This document shows positions 1-7,703 of a DNA stretch of 64,000 bases, in pieces. Within the stretch, counting starts at the first letter, position 1. Every line of letters starts with the position of its first letter. A program made the translations under genes and the position numbers. A model generated the notes under the pieces. That model had not been told where the DNA came from, searched no databases, and worked only from the letters and a program-made list of their open reading frames with translations. The stretch is taken from positions 333,501 to 397,500 of the forward strand of contig NZ_CP029257.1 in assembly GCF_024399415.1 (NCBI RefSeq), in the 5' to 3' direction. This stretch comes from Streptococcus oralis (GTDB lineage Bacteria > Bacillota > Bacilli > Lactobacillales > Streptococcaceae).

Positions 1-397
1 CTGCTTTGACTTGTTTAAGGGTGTAACCAATTATTTCTTGAATCGTCTGCCAAAAGATCATGTTTCTTATTGGGATTTGATTTTTAATGATGGTAGTGAT
101 CAATCACGAGATTCTTCAGCAACAGCTATCGCCGTCTGTGGGATTCATGAAATGTTAAAACATCTCCCAGAGGTGGATGCTGACAAAGATATTTATAAAC
201 ATGCTATGCATGCCATGCTTCGTTCCTTGATCGAACATTATGCAAATGATCAATTTACCCCTGGTGGGACAAGTCTCCTCCACGGTGTGTACTCATGGCA
301 TTCAGGTAAAGGAGTGGATGAAGGCAATATCTGGGGTGACTACTATTACCTAGAAGCGCTTATCCGTTTCTACAAAGACTGGAACCTATATTGGTAG
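1..397 (+). CDS. ugl: Unsaturated glucuronyl hydrolase (GH88), C-terminal part
   Basis: Only the last 132 codons are in the window. The frame is open to the left edge, so no start can be given. The visible part reads like the C-terminal half of a GH88 (alpha/alpha)6 barrel: the stretch around DGSDQSRDSSATAIA, then GTSLLHGVYSWHSGKGVDEGNIWGD, then YYLEALIRFYKDW. Enzymes of this family remove the unsaturated uronic acid from disaccharides produced by hyaluronate or chondroitin lyases, in the cytoplasm. It ends 10 bp before a mannose-family PTS IIB gene, and a heparinase-type lyase and a LacI regulator follow. The arrangement is the one I know from the pneumococcal hyaluronan operon. The IIA component normally found just upstream would lie outside the window. 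The catalytic aspartates are also outside. Confidence 0.9.
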   Translation, partial: CFDLFKGVTNYFLNRLPKDHVSYWDLIFNDGSDQSRDSSATAIAVCGIHEMLKHLPEVDADKDIYKHAMHAMLRSLIEHYANDQFTPGGTSLLHGVYSWHSGKGVDEGNIWGDYYYLEALIRFYKDWNLYW

Positions 398-407
398 GAG
401 GAGAAAT

Positions 408-899
408 ATGACAACGCCAAATATTATTATGACCCGTATCGATGAACGGTTGATTCACGGGCAAGGACAACTTTGGGTAAAATACTTAGGTTGTAATACG
501 GTCATTGTCGCCAATGACGAAGTGAGCACGGACAAGATGCAACAAACTCTGATGAAAACAGTTGTGCCAGACTCAGTTGCTATGCGTTTCTTCCCTTTAC
601 AAAAGGTGATTGATATCATTCACAAGGCTAACCCTGCTCAAACAATTTTTATTGTTGTAAAGGATGTGAAGGACGCTTTAACCTTGGTAGAAGGTGGTGT
701 CCCTATCAAAGAAATCAATATTGGGAACATTCACAATGCCTCTGGTAAAGAGCAAGTGACACGCTCCATCTTCCTGGGTGAAGAGGACAAGGTAGCTCTT
801 AAGGAATTGAGTCAAACGCATCAAGTAACATTTAATACGAAAACAACTCCAACAGGAAATGATGGAGCTGTTGAAGTCAACATTCTGGACTATATTTAA
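408..899 (+). CDS. PTS mannose-family IIB subunit (hyaluronan disaccharide uptake)
   Basis: A 163-residue cytoplasmic phosphotransferase subunit. The N-terminus reads IIMTRIDERLIHGQG, the hallmark of mannose/sorbose-family IIB proteins, and H17 in this motif is the expected phosphorylated histidine. The length fits the family. It passes phosphate from IIA to the incoming sugar at the IIC/IID complex encoded immediately downstream. An AGGAGG-type ribosome site (taggaggag) precedes the ATG. Because the neighbours are a glucuronyl hydrolase and a heparinase-type lyase, the likely substrate is an unsaturated glycosaminoglycan disaccharide rather than mannose. The substrate is inferred from context only. 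Confidence 0.93.
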   Translation: MTTPNIIMTRIDERLIHGQGQLWVKYLGCNTVIVANDEVSTDKMQQTLMKTVVPDSVAMRFFPLQKVIDIIHKANPAQTIFIVVKDVKDALTLVEGGVPIKEINIGNIHNASGKEQVTRSIFLGEEDKVALKELSQTHQVTFNTKTTPTGNDGAVEVNILDYI

Positions 900-913
900 A
901 AGAGGAGATTGTT

Positions 914-1693
914 ATGTCGATTAATGTATTTCAAGCGATTTTAATTGGATTATGGACAGCTTTCTGTTTTAGTGGAATGCTGTTAGGGATTTACACCAAT
1001 AGATGTATTGTTCTGTCATTTGGTGTCGGAATTATTCTAGGTGATTTGCCTACTGCTCTTGCAATGGGAGCTATTGGTGAATTGGCTTATATGGGATTCG
1101 GTGTTGGTGCTGGAGGTACTGTTCCACCAAACCCAATCGGACCTGGTATCTTTGGTACCTTGATGGCTATCACTAGTGCTGGTAAAGTCAGTCCAGAAGC
1201 GGCTCTTGCTCTCTCTACTCCGATTGCTGTGGCGATTCAATTCTTACAAACTTTCGCCTACACTGTACGTGCTGGGGCGCCTGAAACGGCGATGAAGCAC
1301 TTGAAAAACCATAATTTGAAGAAATTTAAGTTCACTCTAAATGCAACAATTTGGTTGTTTGCCTTTATTGGATTTACCTTGGGTTGCTTGGGTGCCCTTT
1401 CAATGGATACCTTGTTAAAACTCGTAGATTACATTCCGCCAGTATTGCTTACAGGTTTGACAGTTGCTGGTAAAATGCTCCCAGCTATCGGTTTTGCGAT
1501 GATCTTGTCAGTGATGGCTAAGAAAGAGTTGATTCCGTTTGTCTTGTTGGGATATGTTTGTGCGGCTTATCTAAACATCCCAACAATTGGTATCGCAATT
1601 GTAGGTACTATCTTTGCTTTGATTGAATTTTATAACAAGCCAAAAACAGCGGATCATGTGGTAGAGGAGGAAGCACACGATGACTGGATCTAA
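914..1693 (+). CDS. PTS mannose-family IIC membrane subunit
   Basis: A 259-residue polytopic membrane protein with the glycine-rich segments typical of the mannose/sorbose IIC family: MGAIGELAYMGFGVGAGGTVPPNP followed by PIGPGIFGTLMAI near residues 50-85. Together with IID it forms the sugar channel of the PTS. The ribosome site agaggag lies just before the ATG. The gene overlaps the IID gene by 14 bp, which suggests translational coupling and a fixed ratio of the two partners. The soluble tail ending DHVVEEEAHDDWI is acidic. Family assignment is secure; the sugar specificity is inferred from the operon. Confidence 0.93.
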   Translation: MSINVFQAILIGLWTAFCFSGMLLGIYTNRCIVLSFGVGIILGDLPTALAMGAIGELAYMGFGVGAGGTVPPNPIGPGIFGTLMAITSAGKVSPEAALALSTPIAVAIQFLQTFAYTVRAGAPETAMKHLKNHNLKKFKFTLNATIWLFAFIGFTLGCLGALSMDTLLKLVDYIPPVLLTGLTVAGKMLPAIGFAMILSVMAKKELIPFVLLGYVCAAYLNIPTIGIAIVGTIFALIEFYNKPKTADHVVEEEAHDDWI

Positions 1694-2498
1694 CAAATTA
1701 ACAAAACGTGATTATCTTAAAACGTCTTTGCGGGCATTCTTTTTACAAAATGGATTTAACTATAGTAACTATCAAGGGTTGGGATATGCCAATGTAATGT
1801 ATCCTGCTTTGAAAAAACACTATGGAGCGGATCAGGAAGGTTTCTACCAAGCCTTGGAAGAAAACTGTGAATTCTATAATACCAACCCACACTTCCTGCC
1901 TTTTATTACCAGCTTGCACCTTGTAATGTTGGAAAATGGTCGCCCAGCAAAAGAAACACGTAGCATCAAGATGGCCTTGATGGGACCATTGGCAGGTATT
2001 GGGGATTCTCTCTCTCAATTTTGTTTAGCTCCATTGTTCTCAACCATCGCAGCTTCGTTTGCTCAAGAAGGCTTGGTTGTCGGTCCAATCTTGTTCTTCC
2101 TTGCGATGAATACGATTTTGACAGCTATTAAATTGTCAACTGGTCTGTATGGATACAAACTAGGAACAACTGTGATTGATAAACTAAGCGAACAGATGGC
2201 AACGATTTCTCGTATTGCCAATATTATCGGTGTAACCGTAATTGCTGGTTTGGCAGCGACATCTGTTAAGATTATGGTGCCGATTACCTTTGCTGCAGGG
2301 GAAGTAAAAGCAGACGCTAAACAAAGTATCGTAAGCATTCAGGGAATGCTTGATAAGGTTGCTCCAGCTCTTCTACCAGCCCTATTTACACTTTTAGTTT
2401 ACTACTTGATCAAAGAAAAGAAATGGACAACATATAGACTCGTTATTTTAACAGTTATCATCGGAATTATCGGAAGCTGGCTTAAGATTCTAGCTTAA
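1680..2498 (+). CDS. PTS mannose-family IID membrane subunit
   Basis: A 272-residue protein whose N-terminal part (LTKRDYLKTSLRAFFLQNGFNYSNYQGLGYANVMYPAL) and central motif (MALMGPLAGIGDSLSQFCLAPLF) are diagnostic of mannose-family IID subunits. The C-terminal third carries hydrophobic membrane segments. It pairs with the IIC product. The start overlaps the end of IIC, and the stop codon (TAATG) overlaps the start of the next gene. The tight packing implies one transcript for uptake and degradation of glycosaminoglycan fragments. Confidence 0.93.
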   Translation: MTGSNKLTKRDYLKTSLRAFFLQNGFNYSNYQGLGYANVMYPALKKHYGADQEGFYQALEENCEFYNTNPHFLPFITSLHLVMLENGRPAKETRSIKMALMGPLAGIGDSLSQFCLAPLFSTIAASFAQEGLVVGPILFFLAMNTILTAIKLSTGLYGYKLGTTVIDKLSEQMATISRIANIIGVTVIAGLAATSVKIMVPITFAAGEVKADAKQSIVSIQGMLDKVAPALLPALFTLLVYYLIKEKKWTTYRLVILTVIIGIIGSWLKILA

Positions 2499-2791
2499 TG
2501 GATACGACATTGTTTTATGGAATAGTGATTGTCTTGGCAGTGAGCCCCCTTTTACTGTCAAGCTTTCATTCTATTCGTCAGCAAAAGTTGCTTCGCAAAC
2601 AGATGGAGCAACGACAAGAGTATTTAGCTTCTTTAACATCTGATGATGAAGTGTTGTTGTTGTCTGGAATTCATGGAAAAATCATTTCTATCAAAGATGA
2701 CTTGATCTCTTTGCAGATTGCAAAAGGAGTCGTCATCTATGTAGAAAAGGAAAGTGTAATGGGAAAGACAAAAGAACTGCTTTTTAAGTAG
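2498..2791 (+). CDS. YajC-like membrane protein of the hyaluronan operon
   Basis: A 97-residue protein with one N-terminal membrane helix (residues about 5-22, GIVIVLAVSPLLLSSFHSI), a basic stretch RQQKLLRKQMEQRQEYLASL and a small beta-rich domain containing GDEVLL-like SDDEVLLLSGIHGKIISI. This is the YajC layout. Classic YajC assists SecDF, but this copy sits inside the PTS/lyase operon, as in pneumococcus, so it may serve the transporter or may simply be carried along. The start overlaps the IID stop codon. Function within this operon is unknown. Confidence 0.85.
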   Translation: MDTTLFYGIVIVLAVSPLLLSSFHSIRQQKLLRKQMEQRQEYLASLTSDDEVLLLSGIHGKIISIKDDLISLQIAKGVVIYVEKESVMGKTKELLFK

Positions 2792-2812
2792 TTCTTTTTC
2801 TGGTAATAGATA

Positions 2813-4714
2813 ATGAAAGAAGAAAGAAGACAATTTTTTGAAAGAGTCGATGGGGACCAATGTCGTGACTATATCTTGTCTCACTGTTCAAAAGACTATG
2901 AGAAGGTCAAGCGTTCCCTTGAACGCTTGATGGACAATCGTTTTATGTTTGATAGTCCTTGGGATATGGAACCTTGTTCAAAAATCTATCAAATCCAGCC
3001 GATGGTGTGGAATCAAGTATTTGAAGATGATCCAGAATGGGCTTATATGCTCAATCGACAAGAATATCTCTTGCAGTTTATGATAGGGTATCTGGTAGAA
3101 GGAGATAAGGGCTATATTCAAAAGTGCAAGTTCTTTCTATTTGATTGGATTGAGCAGGTGAGAGAGTTTTCTCCTCAATCTTTGATGACTAGAACCTTGG
3201 ATACGGGCATTCGTTCCTTTATTTGGTTAAAATTACTCTTGCTCCTCTTGAAATTTGACTTGCTAGAGGAGGAAGAGCTAGAGAAAATTTTGTTCAGTCT
3301 AGGAAAGCAGATTGACTTTATGAGAAGCCACTATCGTGCCAAGTACACTCTTAGTAACTGGGGGATTTTACAAACGATTCCGATACTTGCAATCTATCAT
3401 TTCTTTTCAGATAAGATGGACCTAGAAGAAGCTTACCGTTTTGCTTCAGAGGAGTTGAAACAGCAAATTGAGACGCAGATTTTAGAGGATGGAAGCCAGT
3501 TTGAACAGTCGATTCTCTATCATGTAGAGGTTTATAAAGCCTTGCTAGACTTGTGTATATTGCTTCCAGACTTGCAAGATAGCTTTCAAGAGTTGCTGGA
3601 AAAGATGGCGACCTATATTCAAATGATGACAGGTCTAGATGGACGGACCTTAGTTTTTGGTGATAGTGATTCTACAGAAACGACAGAAATTTTGAGCCTG
3701 TCTGCTGTGGTTTTGAACAAGGAAGATCTTCTTAACGGTCTGGATGTTAAAGTCGATTTGCTTAGCCTCTTGTTCCTAGGGCGAGAAAAGGTCAAGCAAC
3801 TGCAGGAATTTGAAAAGAGAGCTTGGCAGCCTAAGTCCATGATCTTTGAAGACTCTGGGCATGTCTGCATTAAGGATGAACATCGTTATCTATTTTTCAA
3901 AAACGGTCCGCTGGGAAGTGCTCATAGCCATAGTGACGAGAATAGTTTTTGCTTACAGTATCAAGGCCAACCGATTTTCATAGATGCTGGGCGTTATTCT
4001 TATCGGGAGATAGATGAACGTTATCTCTTAAAGAGTGCTTGGAGTCATTCGACCTGTATGGTAGATGGGAAAGCTCCAGAAAGGATCACGGGATCATGGG
4101 AATATGAATACTATCCTCACTCCCTGTTTTGTCACCACAAAGAAAGAGAGGGAGTGCATTATATTGAGGGGGCTTATTTGTCAGTAGATCCTGATTTGCC
4201 TTATCTTTACAGGAGAAAAATCCTCATGTTGGCAGAGGATGTCTGGCTCTTGGTAGATGATATCAGGTGTCAAGGTCAGCATGAGGCGTTGACCCAGTTT
4301 ATTCTTGACAAGGATGTGACTTATCAAGATGGGGAAATCAATCAGTTGAGACTATGGAGTGAAGTTGATTTTGATTTAGAAGCTACCATTATTTCTCCTA
4401 AATACAATGAACTTGAAAAAAGTAGCAAACTCACCAAGCGCCAATTCTTTGAGAATCAGATGCTGGATTATACCATCATTGCGCATGAGAGTTTTGAAAT
4501 CATCCTTCATTCTGTCTACCAGACAGATGGTCGTGAAGTGGAAAAGGCTCTGGCTTTTGAAGTGAAAAATGACGAAACAGACAAGCTGATTCTGTTATTA
4601 AGCGAGGATATTTGTGTAGGTGAAAAATTATGCCTCGTTGACGGAACAAAAATGCGTGGGAAATGTCTAGTATATGATAAAATAAATGAGAGAATGATTC
4701 GCTTGCAGTGCTAG
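2813..4714 (+). CDS. Heparinase II/III-family polysaccharide lyase
   Basis: A 633-residue protein without a signal peptide, so it acts in the cytoplasm. Residues about 1-330 are helix-rich (alpha/alpha toroid: LSNWGILQTIPILAIYHFF, EQSILYHVEVYKALLDL). Residues about 350-630 are beta-rich and begin with the conserved segment GPLGSAHSHSDENSFCLQYQ followed by IFIDAGRYSY, which is typical of heparinase II/III-type lyases. It probably cleaves imported oligo-hyaluronate or related uronic-acid oligosaccharides, making unsaturated ends for the GH88 enzyme encoded upstream. No strong ribosome site precedes the ATG at 2813, so expression may rely on read-through from yajC 21 bp upstream. Exact linkage specificity cannot be read from the sequence. 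Confidence 0.88.
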   Translation: MKEERRQFFERVDGDQCRDYILSHCSKDYEKVKRSLERLMDNRFMFDSPWDMEPCSKIYQIQPMVWNQVFEDDPEWAYMLNRQEYLLQFMIGYLVEGDKGYIQKCKFFLFDWIEQVREFSPQSLMTRTLDTGIRSFIWLKLLLLLLKFDLLEEEELEKILFSLGKQIDFMRSHYRAKYTLSNWGILQTIPILAIYHFFSDKMDLEEAYRFASEELKQQIETQILEDGSQFEQSILYHVEVYKALLDLCILLPDLQDSFQELLEKMATYIQMMTGLDGRTLVFGDSDSTETTEILSLSAVVLNKEDLLNGLDVKVDLLSLLFLGREKVKQLQEFEKRAWQPKSMIFEDSGHVCIKDEHRYLFFKNGPLGSAHSHSDENSFCLQYQGQPIFIDAGRYSYREIDERYLLKSAWSHSTCMVDGKAPERITGSWEYEYYPHSLFCHHKEREGVHYIEGAYLSVDPDLPYLYRRKILMLAEDVWLLVDDIRCQGQHEALTQFILDKDVTYQDGEINQLRLWSEVDFDLEATIISPKYNELEKSSKLTKRQFFENQMLDYTIIAHESFEIILHSVYQTDGREVEKALAFEVKNDETDKLILLLSEDICVGEKLCLVDGTKMRGKCLVYDKINERMIRLQC

Positions 4715-4737
4715 AAATAGGCATTTTGAATGGTGAA

Positions 4738-4766
4738 TATGTTATACTAAGTATTAGTAGGAGGTG
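4738..4766 (+). promoter_or_regulatory. Extended -10 promoter and ribosome site of regR
   Basis: TGtTATACT at 4740-4748 is an extended -10 element without a clear -35. A strong ribosome site, taggaggtg, spans about 4758-4766 and lies 7-8 bases before the TTG start of the regulator. This gives regR its own promoter beyond read-through from the lyase gene. Confidence 0.55.
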
Positions 4767-4773
4767 TTTTAGA

Positions 4774-5775
4774 TTGGAGAAGAAACTGACCATAAAAGAC
4801 ATTGCAAAAATGGCTCAGACCTCGAAAACAACCGTGTCATTTTACCTAAACGGGAAATATGAAAAAATGTCCCGAGAGACACGTGAAAAGATTGAAAAAG
4901 TTATTCATGAAACAAATTACAAACCGAGCATTGTTGCGCGTAGCTTAAACTCCAAACGAACAAAATTAATTGGTGTTTTGATTGGTGATATTACCAACAG
5001 TTTCTCAAACCAAATTGTTAAGGGAATTGAGGATATCGCCAGCCAGAATGGCTATCAGGTAATGATAGGAAATAGTAATTACAGCCAAGAGAGTGAGGAC
5101 CGGTATATTGAAAGCATGCTTCTCTTGGGAGTAGACGGCTTTATTATTCAGCCGACCTCTAATTTCCGAAAATATTCTCGTATCATCGATGAGAAAAAGA
5201 AGAAAATGGTCTTTTTTGATAGTCAGCTCTATGAACACCGGACTAGCTGGGTCAAAACCAATAACTATGATGCCGTTTATGACATGACCCAGTCCTGTAT
5301 CGAAAAAGGTTATGAGCATTTTCTTTTGATTACAGCGGATACGAGTCGCTTGAGTACTCGGATTGAGCGGGCAAGTGGTTTTGTGGATGCTTTGACAGAT
5401 GCTAATATGCGCCACGCCAGTCTAACCATTGAAGATAAGCATACGAATTTGGAACAAATTAAGGAATTTTTACAAAAAGAAATCAATCCCGATGAAAAAA
5501 CTCTGGTATTTGTTCCTAACTGTTGGGCCCTACCTCTAGTCTTTACCGTTATCAAAGAGTTGAACTATAACTTGCCACAAGTTGGGTTGATTGGTTTTGA
5601 CAATACGGAGTGGACTTGCTTTTCTTCTCCAAGTGTTTCGACGCTGGTTCAGCCCGCCTTTGAAGAAGGACAACAGGCTACAAAGATTTTGATTGACCAG
5701 ATTGAAGGCCGCAATCAAGAAGAAAGGCAACAAGTCTTGGATTGTAGTGTGAGTTGGAAAGAGTCTACTTTCTAA
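4774..5775 (+). CDS. regR: LacI-family regulator of the hyaluronan operon (RegR-like)
   Basis: A 333-residue repressor. I choose the TTG at 4774 because a strong taggaggtg site lies just upstream. The longer in-frame reading from ATG 4708 begins inside the previous gene and has no ribosome site. The N-terminus (LTIKDIAKMAQTSKTTVSFYLNG, about residues 5-27) is a LacI helix-turn-helix with the hinge motif around NYKPSIVARSL. Residues about 60-325 are a periplasmic-binding-protein-like sensor (IGVLIGDITNSFSNQIVKGI, GLIGFDNTEW). In pneumococcus the gene in this position, RegR, represses hyaluronate lyase and the PTS/lyase operon. The inducer is probably a hyaluronan disaccharide, which is inferred. 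Confidence 0.9.
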   Translation: MEKKLTIKDIAKMAQTSKTTVSFYLNGKYEKMSRETREKIEKVIHETNYKPSIVARSLNSKRTKLIGVLIGDITNSFSNQIVKGIEDIASQNGYQVMIGNSNYSQESEDRYIESMLLLGVDGFIIQPTSNFRKYSRIIDEKKKKMVFFDSQLYEHRTSWVKTNNYDAVYDMTQSCIEKGYEHFLLITADTSRLSTRIERASGFVDALTDANMRHASLTIEDKHTNLEQIKEFLQKEINPDEKTLVFVPNCWALPLVFTVIKELNYNLPQVGLIGFDNTEWTCFSSPSVSTLVQPAFEEGQQATKILIDQIEGRNQEERQQVLDCSVSWKESTF

Positions 5776-5814
5776 GATGAAAGGGAAATGACTTGTGACC
5801 TCTGTTAAGAAATA

Positions 5815-5852
5815 AAAGAATCCCACCTAGAACGAACTAGGTGGGATTCTTT
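5815..5852. terminator. Bidirectional rho-independent terminator
   Basis: AAAGAATCCCACCTAG (5815-5830), loop aacgaa, CTAGGTGGGATTCTTT (5837-5852): a perfect 16-bp stem with A and T tracts on both sides. It lies between the convergent regR and DUF3278 genes and should serve both strands. Confidence 0.93.
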
Positions 5853-5884
5853 GCCTATAAAATGAGAAATTAGCGAATCTTGCT

Positions 5885-6424
5885 CTATTTTTTAACGTGT
5901 TCCGATAAAAAGGCATAGGTCATGGTTCCAAAGATGGCACCAATACCCAACCCCAACACTAGTAAAGGGAGCATTTTATCGAACTGGGAGAGATTGTCCC
6001 AAAAGGTATCGAGGGGGAGATGCTGAACAAAGAGTTTGTGAAAGGCTGATAAGACAAACAAGCCAATTGGAATACTGATGAATACACCCCAACTACGAAG
6101 GTTGATTTGGCTTTTGCTGTAGCTTTTGTGATGGATTTCGGACTGGTCATCCTTGTCCAAATGTAAGTCGCGAACTGCTAGTCTCGACCTAGATGAGAGG
6201 ACGAAGATAAGTCCAAAATAGAGGTAGGGCATGGCATCTCGAACCAACTCTATGAAGCGTCCAAATAGGAGATAGAACAAGAAGAGTAGGAGGGAGGAGT
6301 ATTCGATTTGGATCAAGGCACGGGCACAAGCCTTGTAAATCATCTCTTGACGGCATTCATCAAAAGGCCCTTGTATGTGAAAGAATAGTTTGAGTAAGCG
6401 AGTGGTGAAATCTTCTTTTTTCAT
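5885..6424 (-). CDS. DUF3278-like membrane protein, copy 2
   Basis: A 179-residue protein related to the product of 6789-7331. Both begin MKKE.(F/L)T.(R/K)L(L/I)K, carry a G.LDE/PFDE(C/H) motif near residue 20, and have paired hydrophobic helices near residues 45-80 and 115-170. I take this as the DUF3278 family, small membrane proteins commonly encoded beside short XRE regulators in streptococci. No enzymatic motif is visible. It is the last gene of a four-gene minus-strand unit (XRE regulator, DUF3278, small membrane protein, DUF3278) and ends at the bidirectional terminator. The role is unknown; stress-sensing or immunity-like functions are guesses. Confidence 0.75.
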   Translation of the reverse strand: MKKEDFTTRLLKLFFHIQGPFDECRQEMIYKACARALIQIEYSSLLLFLFYLLFGRFIELVRDAMPYLYFGLIFVLSSRSRLAVRDLHLDKDDQSEIHHKSYSKSQINLRSWGVFISIPIGLFVLSAFHKLFVQHLPLDTFWDNLSQFDKMLPLLVLGLGIGAIFGTMTYAFLSEHVKK

Positions 6425-6436
6425 GGGAGTAACCTT

Positions 6437-6778
6437 CTAAATGAACGATTTTTGATTGACTTCTTTAAAGAGTTGATAGAGAGTATAGAAGTAAACCAAA
6501 TTAAAAATGATACAGATTATTAGAAATACCAGGTATCTCCAATCCATAGGATTTGTTAAAAGTTGTGGAAAGGATACGAGGATAAAACAGAGAGATGCGT
6601 TTAGAAGACGTATTTTTTTTGATTGGATTTTCTGGAATCTCTGTCCCTTGTTCAATACAGGAAGGAATAAAAGAAAGATAATCAAGAAAGGATGCTCAAT
6701 ATGTCCAGAAAGTAGGAAAAAGGTAACAAAGATACTGATAAAAACATGACTGATCAGTAGTCTAGCTAGTGATTTTAT
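6437..6778 (-). CDS. Small membrane protein with apparent ATA start
   Basis: The reading frame is usually drawn from an internal TTG at 6685, giving 82 residues. The frame stays open upstream to 6778, where an ATA codon lies six bases after a perfect AGGAGG (6785-6790 on the plus strand as CCTCCT). Started there the protein has 113 residues, beginning (M)KSLARLLISHVFISIFVTFFLLSG, and gains one N-terminal membrane helix. It then has three hydrophobic segments in all. The upstream gene's stop codon overlaps the ribosome site, which is ideal for coupling. ATA is a rare start and may be an ATG mutated in this strain, which would lower expression. No family recognised. Confidence 0.6.
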   Translation of the reverse strand: MKSLARLLISHVFISIFVTFFLLSGHIEHPFLIIFLLFLPVLNKGQRFQKIQSKKIRLLNASLCFILVSFPQLLTNPMDWRYLVFLIICIIFNLVYFYTLYQLFKEVNQKSFI

Positions 6779-6788
6779 AAGGAACCTC

Positions 6789-7331
6789 CTAGTCGTCTTC
6801 TTGGTCTTTCTTGGCTTTTCGAATGCGAAGAGAGACGATAATTTGTATGGTCACTCCGAAGAAGAGGGTAGCTAGGATAGTTGATACAAAATGCCCTGTA
6901 TTTAAAAGAGAACCAAGATAATCCTTGCTATCATCGGTTAGGACATTCAGAAGCGGTATTCCAAAGAACATGCCCATGCCATAGATTAGACCGGCTTTTA
7001 GACCCGGAAGATGTAGCTGTTTGCTTTCTTTTTGACTCAGCATTTCGGGATCAATAGCTGTGATGCCCGTTTTCTTGGTTTGAGAGACCACATAGAGGGC
7101 AGCCATCATCGAAATGCCAAACACCACGAGAGGATAGCCGATAGCGACAATTTGTGGGTATTTATAAGCAAGGACAAAGGGGATGAGGTTGCCAAATATC
7201 ATGAGATAAAAGAGAACGATAAAGACCTGATTCCCGATACGATCGGCCTCGCGCCGTTTGTGTTCGTCAAGGGGACCAGAAATACCGTATATGCGTTTGA
7301 TGAGTTTTTCAGTGAGAGTTTCTTTTTTCAT
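6789..7331 (-). CDS. DUF3278-like membrane protein, copy 1
   Basis: A 180-residue protein beginning MKKETLTEKLIKRIYGISGPLDEHKRREADRIGN, followed by two hydrophobic segments (about 35-85), a soluble linker with KTGITAIDPEMLSQKESKQ, and two more segments (about 110-170). It is a paralogue of the 5885-6424 product. It lies 15 bp after the small XRE regulator gene and should be in the same transcript. The C-terminus is charged (RIRKAKKDQEDD). Family call is from memory of XRE-linked DUF3278 proteins; molecular role unknown. Confidence 0.78.
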   Translation of the reverse strand: MKKETLTEKLIKRIYGISGPLDEHKRREADRIGNQVFIVLFYLMIFGNLIPFVLAYKYPQIVAIGYPLVVFGISMMAALYVVSQTKKTGITAIDPEMLSQKESKQLHLPGLKAGLIYGMGMFFGIPLLNVLTDDSKDYLGSLLNTGHFVSTILATLFFGVTIQIIVSLRIRKAKKDQEDD

Positions 7332-7346
7332 TTGTTTGCTCCTTTT

Positions 7347-7541
7347 TTAAAAATCGTCTTCCCAAAAGAGGCTATTGAGGTCAGTTTGGAGGCTGCGGGC
7401 GAGGTTGAGACAGAGTTCTAGGGTTGGATTGTACTTGTCATTTTCAATCATGTTGATGGTCTGTCTCGAGACACCGATATCTTTGGCGAGCTCGAGCTGG
7501 GAAATACCCAGTTCCTTGCGGAATTCTTTGACACGATTCAT
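7347..7541 (-). CDS. Small XRE-family transcriptional regulator
   Basis: A 64-residue protein that is almost entirely one helix-turn-helix: ELGISQLELAKDIGVSRQTINMIENDKYNPTLELCLNLARSL. This is the stand-alone Cro/C1 type often called YozG/YgzD-like. The ATG is preceded by a good site (aaaggaga). The protein ends DLNSLFWEDDF. It heads the DUF3278 operon. The promoter upstream is flanked by an inverted repeat, so autoregulation is likely. Confidence 0.9.
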   Translation of the reverse strand: MNRVKEFRKELGISQLELAKDIGVSRQTINMIENDKYNPTLELCLNLARSLQTDLNSLFWEDDF

Positions 7542-7556
7542 AGGGTCTCCTTTCTG

Positions 7557-7623
7557 ATATGTCGTATATATTTGACTATATTATATTCTTTTGGGGATGA
7601 GATGTCAAGTATATATGACATAT
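7557..7623 (-). promoter_or_regulatory. Consensus promoter of the XRE operon flanked by operator half-sites
   Basis: On the minus strand TTGACA (7603-7608) and TATAAT (7580-7585) are separated by exactly 17 bases, a perfect sigma-A promoter. Two arms of an inverted repeat bracket it: ATATGTCGTATATA (7557-7570) and TATATATGACATAT (7610-7623), matching at 13 of 14 positions when one is reverse-complemented. This looks like paired binding sites for the operon's own XRE repressor. Confidence 0.75.
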
Positions 7624-7665
7624 TTTTGAGAATTTTTTTCGAAGAAACTTAGCCTTGTCTGACAA

Positions 7666-7694
7666 GTGCAAGCTGGTCAGATTTGTGGTAAAAT
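7666..7694 (+). promoter_or_regulatory. Promoter of rsmH-ftsL-pbp2x-mraY
   Basis: GTGCAA (7666-7671), 17 bases, then TAAAAT (7689-7694) preceded by TGG, giving an extended -10. The predicted transcript start is only a few bases before the rsmH ATG at 7704, and the ribosome site (gatagg) is weak and very close, so the leader is short. Confidence 0.6.
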
Positions 7695-7703
7695 AGATAG
7701 GAT

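Noticed and set aside
4708..4773. Longer regR reading from ATG 4708
   Set aside because: It starts inside the lyase gene, lacks a ribosome site and adds residues that no LacI protein has. The TTG at 4774 has a strong site.
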